Positions 42,251 through 46,064 of a stretch of 46,064 bases of DNA are shown here, piece after piece. Position 1 is the first letter of the stretch. The number at the start of each line of letters is the position of its first letter. The notes beneath the pieces are model-generated. The model made no database searches and had not been told where the DNA came from. It worked only from the letters and a program-made list of their open reading frames with translations. Where the stretch lies: positions 1 through 46,064 of the forward strand of contig CAYNYI010000008.1 in NCBI GenBank assembly GCA_964401455.1, in the 5' to 3' direction. The position numbers and the translations under genes were made by a program. The DNA is from CAYNYI01 sp964401455. Lineage in GTDB: Bacteria; Fibrobacterota; OXYB2-FULL-49-7; CAYNYI01.

Positions 42251-43362
42251 GATTTGTAAATTTCCTCATATTCTCTTATTACAGATCCCCGGGAGAATCT
42301 ATTTACGGCCTTCTCTATTCCATTTTCTATTATTTTTGATCTAAGCGCCGCGTCTTCTATAATTCTCAGCCCATGCGTTACAGCTTTTGGAACATCCCCG
42401 CATTCCACAAGAAAGCCGTCTCTCCCGCTTTCTATCACCTCGGGAATGCCTCCGACGTTGGAAGCGATAACCGGGGTCCCGCATGCCATTGCCTCAAGCG
42501 CCGCCAGCCCGAAGCTTTCTTCCTTGCTCGGTAATAAAAACAAGTCGCAGCATGCGAGCGAAGCGCCTATATCCGACTGTATCCCCATAAAGCGGACTTT
42601 ATCTTTCAATCCGTATTCACTGATTTTCTCATTCATTTCCCGGTGCATCGGGCCATCGCCTATTATCCAAAGGACGCATCGCCGATTTGAACTTTCAGAT
42701 ATCCCCCGGAATATTTCAATAACCTCCAAAGGAGATTTAACAGGACGAAGATTTGAGGCATGCCCTATAATAAAGGCATCCGGCGGACAACCGCATCTCT
42801 CCGAAGTCCTTTTTCCGGGGTTAAAATTCTCCGGATTTATAAAATTGTAAACGCGTCTTATTTTTGATGAATCAACGCCAAAAATTTCAACTGTTTTTTC
42901 TTTAAGATACTCTGAGACAGCTGTAACAGCATCGGATTCCATAATCGCGTATCTTGTAATATTTTTAAAACCGGGCTGTTTCCCGATCAAAGTAATATCA
43001 GTTCCATGAAGCGTCGTTACGGTTTTGATATTTCTTCCTGAAATACTCTTGGCAAGAATTGCGGCAACCGCATGCGGTATCGCATAATGACTGTGCACAA
43101 CATCTATGTTATATTCTGTTATTATATCAGCAAGCTGCGAAGCGAGTGAATGAGTATAGGGCGGAAAAATAAATACCGGATAATTGGCCAACTCCACTTT
43201 ATGAAAAAACAAGTTCGGCCTGTACCGCTCAGGATGTCTGAACGGAGGCTCAAGCCCCACGAAATGGATATTATGCCCGTTTTCTGCGAGAGCCATTCCC
43301 ATTTCATGGGCAAGGATACCGGAACCGCCCAGTCTGTGATAACAAAGGATAGCTATATTCAT
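42247..43362 (-). CDS. bshA: N-acetyl-alpha-D-glucosaminyl L-malate synthase
   Basis: BshA joins UDP-GlcNAc and L-malate in the first step of bacillithiol synthesis. This 371-residue GT4 enzyme has CYHRLGGSGILAHEMGMALA, HSHYAIPHAVAA and THLHGTD-like sequence (TTLHGTDITLIG). The donor site is LLPSKEESFGLAALEAMACG. The clustering with bshB1 and bshC makes the specific call secure. It starts 8 bp after bshB1. Confidence 0.95.
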   Translation of the reverse strand: MNIAILCYHRLGGSGILAHEMGMALAENGHNIHFVGLEPPFRHPERYRPNLFFHKVELANYPVFIFPPYTHSLASQLADIITEYNIDVVHSHYAIPHAVAAILAKSISGRNIKTVTTLHGTDITLIGKQPGFKNITRYAIMESDAVTAVSEYLKEKTVEIFGVDSSKIRRVYNFINPENFNPGKRTSERCGCPPDAFIIGHASNLRPVKSPLEVIEIFRGISESSNRRCVLWIIGDGPMHREMNEKISEYGLKDKVRFMGIQSDIGASLACCDLFLLPSKEESFGLAALEAMACGTPVIASNVGGIPEVIESGRDGFLVECGDVPKAVTHGLRIIEDAALRSKIIENGIEKAVNRFSRGSVIREYEEIYKS

Positions 43363-43370
43363 TTGTTCTC

Positions 43371-44096
43371 CTACTTTTTCACCGTTGTCCGCGGTATTAT
43401 ACTGAAGATATCGTTTATACCCGGCGGTACAGTGCAGTAAAAAGGCTCACCGTATTTAACGCGGATCATACCTCCCGCCATTTTACCCCTCGCTTCTATA
43501 AGTTTCCACAGATCATGGGTCCTGATAAAAGTTTTATTCCCGCTGTCGTCTTCTCCATCGGCGGTAACCTGGCTTTCATAGGCCATTATCGACTTTATTT
43601 TTTTCTCCCACACAAGGCTTACATCAAAAATAAAATCAGGCGCCGAAAAAGATAGCTCGGGATATCTGAAAAGAGAATCCGGTCTGTAGGGCTGGTTCCC
43701 GTCTTCTATTTTTTCAAGACCGGCCAGAAAGGCACACTCCTTAACAATAATCCCGCATTGCGCATGATCCGGATGCCGGGTCTCTGATACAGGAGCAAAT
43801 ACCGCCGATGGCCGGTATTTTCTAATTACTTCTATAATCATGGCCCTGTTTTTTTCGGTATTCCGGACATTTCCATCGGGGATATCCAATGTTTCTCTTG
43901 CATCCAGCCCCAAAATTTCTGCGGCGGAGGCGGCCTCCCTTGCTCGGATTTCAGGAGATCCGTATGTTCCGGACTCTCCGCGCGTAAGATCACAAATCCC
44001 AATCTTTGCGCCCTTTTCCTTCATTGCTGCGAGGGTACCGCCCATCGAAATTTCACAATCATCGGGATGCGCTCCGAAAGCGAGTATATCAAGCAT
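43371..44096 (-). CDS. bshB1: Bacillithiol biosynthesis deacetylase
   Basis: This 241-residue zinc deacetylase removes the acetyl group from GlcNAc-malate. It has the metal motif AHPDDCEISMGGT, then TRGESGTYGSPEIRAREA and the second site ETRHPDHAQCG. These are the BshB1 (LmbE-like) landmarks. Position between bshC and bshA, with 19 and 8 bp gaps, supports the role. Confidence 0.95.
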   Translation of the reverse strand: MLDILAFGAHPDDCEISMGGTLAAMKEKGAKIGICDLTRGESGTYGSPEIRAREAASAAEILGLDARETLDIPDGNVRNTEKNRAMIIEVIRKYRPSAVFAPVSETRHPDHAQCGIIVKECAFLAGLEKIEDGNQPYRPDSLFRYPELSFSAPDFIFDVSLVWEKKIKSIMAYESQVTADGEDDSGNKTFIRTHDLWKLIEARGKMAGGMIRVKYGEPFYCTVPPGINDIFSIIPRTTVKK

Positions 44097-44115
44097 TTTT
44101 TAGTAATACCTTTCC

Positions 44116-45372
44116 TTAAATATCAAATGTCTTCTCATTCCACTCATAACCATCATAAATAAGATTAAGAAACTCTTTTGTTCCCAATATTGAGGCATAT
44201 TCGAAAAAAGTAAAAACCCTTTCCTGTTTAATATCAAAAGGATAAAACGAATCATAAAGATATCCGGCATCGTTTCCAAGTTCTCCAGCTGCGGCTTTTG
44301 CGGCCGCCCGTGCTTTTCCTCTCAGTTCGGCGGAGGCTGAATACAGTTCCTTTTTAAACTTTCTGCCCTGTTTACTGAGTTCAGACGTAAGCGCGCGCTC
44401 GACAGTTTTTTCTGCTATCCGTTTTATCTCATCAAGATTATTATCCAACAAATCAAAATCAAAAGGACTGCCGCTTTCAACGGCACGCTTAATAAATTTT
44501 TCACGCTGCGCAGATCCCGGAGGAGGCATCTCTGTGCCTGTCCGTTTTCTGATCCTCCTTGTTTTCCCCGTAACAATAGCGGCGCTCATTCTTTTTTTTA
44601 TATGAGGTTTTTTGACCTTATGTCTTTGATATAAGTCATCCAGTTCTCCAAGATACTTTTCCTCTGAGGGACCGACCACGAAAGTGTGCGTACTGAAATA
44701 CGCGTCCTGACAGACCGGCCTTGTCCGAAAATTAGGAACAAGTTCTCCTTTTTCCGGGTCAGCTTCCAAACCATCCCTGAATACCCATCCGTTATTTTTT
44801 TTAAACACCGCTTTACGGACACCTTCTTCTCGTATAAAAAAATTGCCCTGTTCTCCTTCTTTGGTGAGCCGGGCTTCTTTTAGAAGCATAGGGCGGCAAT
44901 ACTCAATAAACCCTTTTTTGGAAGGATCAAAAATTTCTATATTCAAATCTTTGAATATCTCGGAATAAAGGGCCGCCGAGGCTTCTTTATACAGGGTCCC
45001 CTCCTTATAAATATCGAGAATCATCTCTCTTATTTCCTTGGAGTACCTTGTTTTCCTGGCAGAATTGAAAAATGTTTCAAGAAGCTCTGTAAGTGAAGAA
45101 TCGACCTTAAGAAAAGAGAAGCTGAGGTTCGCGTCTCCGGGAGGGGACCAGCTTAGCCGGCGCAGATTATTTTCTTTATCAAAAAAAGAAAGAGAACTGA
45201 TTTCATCAAAATCAGAATCATTCGTCTCCATCCATAAAACGGCCCTTCCGTTTTCGGCCTCATTTGCAAGCCGGGCTGCCCCAACAGCTTTGTATGTTAC
45301 GTAAAGCGGGCCTCCGAGCAGACCGGGCTGCTGCCCGGCTATAAAAACATTTTCACTTTTTTCCGGCCGCAA
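44116..45372 (-). CDS. bshC: Bacillithiol cysteine-adding enzyme, short N-terminus
   Basis: BshC adds cysteine to GlcN-malate. The motif AGQQPGLLGGPLYVTYKA and the following WMETNDSDFDEI match the family core. The 418-residue length is well below the usual 530 or so: the AGQQ motif is near residue 12 rather than about 80. The frame opens with a TTG at 45372 behind AAAGGAT, overlapping the methyltransferase end by 20 bp. A long coiled-coil-like stretch runs through about 280-390. Loss of the N-terminal extension is seen; the activity is inferred. Confidence 0.87.
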   Translation of the reverse strand: MRPEKSENVFIAGQQPGLLGGPLYVTYKAVGAARLANEAENGRAVLWMETNDSDFDEISSLSFFDKENNLRRLSWSPPGDANLSFSFLKVDSSLTELLETFFNSARKTRYSKEIREMILDIYKEGTLYKEASAALYSEIFKDLNIEIFDPSKKGFIEYCRPMLLKEARLTKEGEQGNFFIREEGVRKAVFKKNNGWVFRDGLEADPEKGELVPNFRTRPVCQDAYFSTHTFVVGPSEEKYLGELDDLYQRHKVKKPHIKKRMSAAIVTGKTRRIRKRTGTEMPPPGSAQREKFIKRAVESGSPFDFDLLDNNLDEIKRIAEKTVERALTSELSKQGRKFKKELYSASAELRGKARAAAKAAAGELGNDAGYLYDSFYPFDIKQERVFTFFEYASILGTKEFLNLIYDGYEWNEKTFDI

Positions 45373-46057
45373 TTATTATCCTTTCGGAATTTTCTGTATA
45401 AGGGGTACCGCTGTAGTCCCCGAAAACCGCAAAGTCATTAAATGACGCTTTTTTAATCATTTTCCGAAGCTCTTTGAGACTGTACATCCTCACCGATTCG
45501 GTATATCTGGTTTCAGGATCGAAATAAATATTTTTTATTACCCGGCCGTCCGAGATTTTTCTTTCGACATCCACGGTCCGACCATCTGCCAATTGAATGA
45601 CCTCCTTTTCCCGCAGATTTGATGCTACTAATTTGGGGTTCAAAAAATCAAGCCAGAAAACGCCTCCTGTTTCCAGACTATCTCTGACAGAGTATAAAGC
45701 ATCCATATTTTGACTATCTGTATTAAAATAACCGAAGCTTGTAAAAAGAGAAAATACGGCGGAAAATTTTCCGGGTATTGCGCGCATATCGGCGCAGAAT
45801 ATCCGGGAACCGAAACCCTTTTTAACAGCCTCCCTTAAAAGAGGCATAGAAAGATCAAGCCCATAAACGTCGTATCCGGCTTTATTGAGGGCACAGAGAT
45901 GCCTGCCGTTTCCGCAGCAAAGATCCAGAACCGGACCCAGCCCCTCCGGGGGAATGTTTTTCTTTATTAACTCTATCTGAGAAGAAGCGTCCTCATCGTT
46001 ACGGTGCCCGTATAGTAGAAGATAATTCTCATCAAACCATTCTCTGTACCATCCCAT
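45353..46057 (-). CDS. Class I SAM-dependent methyltransferase
   Basis: This 234-residue protein has the SAM-binding motif VLDLCCGNGRHLCAL, the acidic YGLDLS at the end of strand 2 and the post-motif FSLFTSFGYF. The substrate is not apparent. It is the first gene of the bacillithiol-type operon visible here and overlaps bshC by 20 bp. It might act on a bacillithiol-related product or be an unrelated passenger. The gene is complete, ending only 7 bp from the window edge. Confidence 0.88.
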   Translation of the reverse strand: MGWYREWFDENYLLLYGHRNDEDASSQIELIKKNIPPEGLGPVLDLCCGNGRHLCALNKAGYDVYGLDLSMPLLREAVKKGFGSRIFCADMRAIPGKFSAVFSLFTSFGYFNTDSQNMDALYSVRDSLETGGVFWLDFLNPKLVASNLREKEVIQLADGRTVDVERKISDGRVIKNIYFDPETRYTESVRMYSLKELRKMIKKASFNDFAVFGDYSGTPYTENSERIIIAAGKK

Positions 46058-46064
46058 TAAGCCT

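Overview
The window is a dense bacterial chromosomal segment of moderate G+C. It encodes a BtuB-type TonB-dependent receptor and several lipoproteins or exported proteins, so the host is a diderm. It also carries a near-complete bacillithiol pathway, a cobalamin riboswitch, a very large chemotaxis operon and a sigma54-type two-component pair. I cannot assign a phylum from the sequence alone. No tRNA, rRNA, CRISPR array, insertion sequence or phage gene was seen.

Region 1 (1-19776, minus strand) is one tightly packed signalling operon, with many ATGA-type stop/start overlaps. In transcription order it encodes a small Roadblock-like protein, a CheA with two Hpt domains, CheW, two chemoreceptors, CheR, CheB, a CheY-like regulator, a REC-histidine kinase, another regulator, a second CheA, CheD, an HDOD protein, CheY, a CheX-like phosphatase, an Hpt protein, a PAS/degenerate-GGDEF/EAL protein and the start of a membrane protein cut by the window edge. 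No flagellar or pilus genes are present, so the output organelle is unknown. The two chemoreceptors share an 881-bp stretch that reads as identical.

Region 2 (19777-23850) is a divergent regulatory region followed by a plus-strand hybrid histidine kinase and a sigma54-dependent response regulator. The intergenic region holds a GG-N10-GC sigma54-type promoter facing the chemotaxis operon, a TTCGCA palindrome upstream of it, and a full-consensus sigma70 promoter whose predicted start falls on the kinase ATG. This suggests the two-component pair may control the chemotaxis operon.

Region 3 (23851-25611, plus strand) is the most striking small locus. A 95-residue peptide with four TSCG motifs is followed by a hairpin terminator/attenuator and a radical SAM/SPASM enzyme. 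It matches the SbtA/SbtM (thio(seleno)oxazole) type of RiPP precursor and maturase, here in an all-cysteine form.

Region 4 (25598-31585, minus strand) is an envelope glycosylation-type operon: a membrane-anchored winged-helix protein, a cupin, a GT2 polyprenyl-phosphate-type glycosyltransferase, a GT4 glycosyltransferase, an LPG-synthase/flippase-like membrane protein, a DUF2079 membrane protein and an exported nuclease-fold protein with altered active-site residues.

Region 5 (31674-38823, minus strand) handles cobalamin: a CBS protein, CobO/BtuR adenosyltransferase, a sigma70 promoter and cobalamin riboswitch, then btuB, a BtuG-like propeller lipoprotein, btuF, btuD and btuC. The btuB start appears to be a rare ATT codon behind a strong Shine-Dalgarno sequence.

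Region 6 (39145-41357, plus strand) has accD and dinB. Region 7 (41354-46057, minus strand) has a methyltransferase, bshC, bshB1, bshA and an RmlD-like reductase; the first four form a bacillithiol-type operon.
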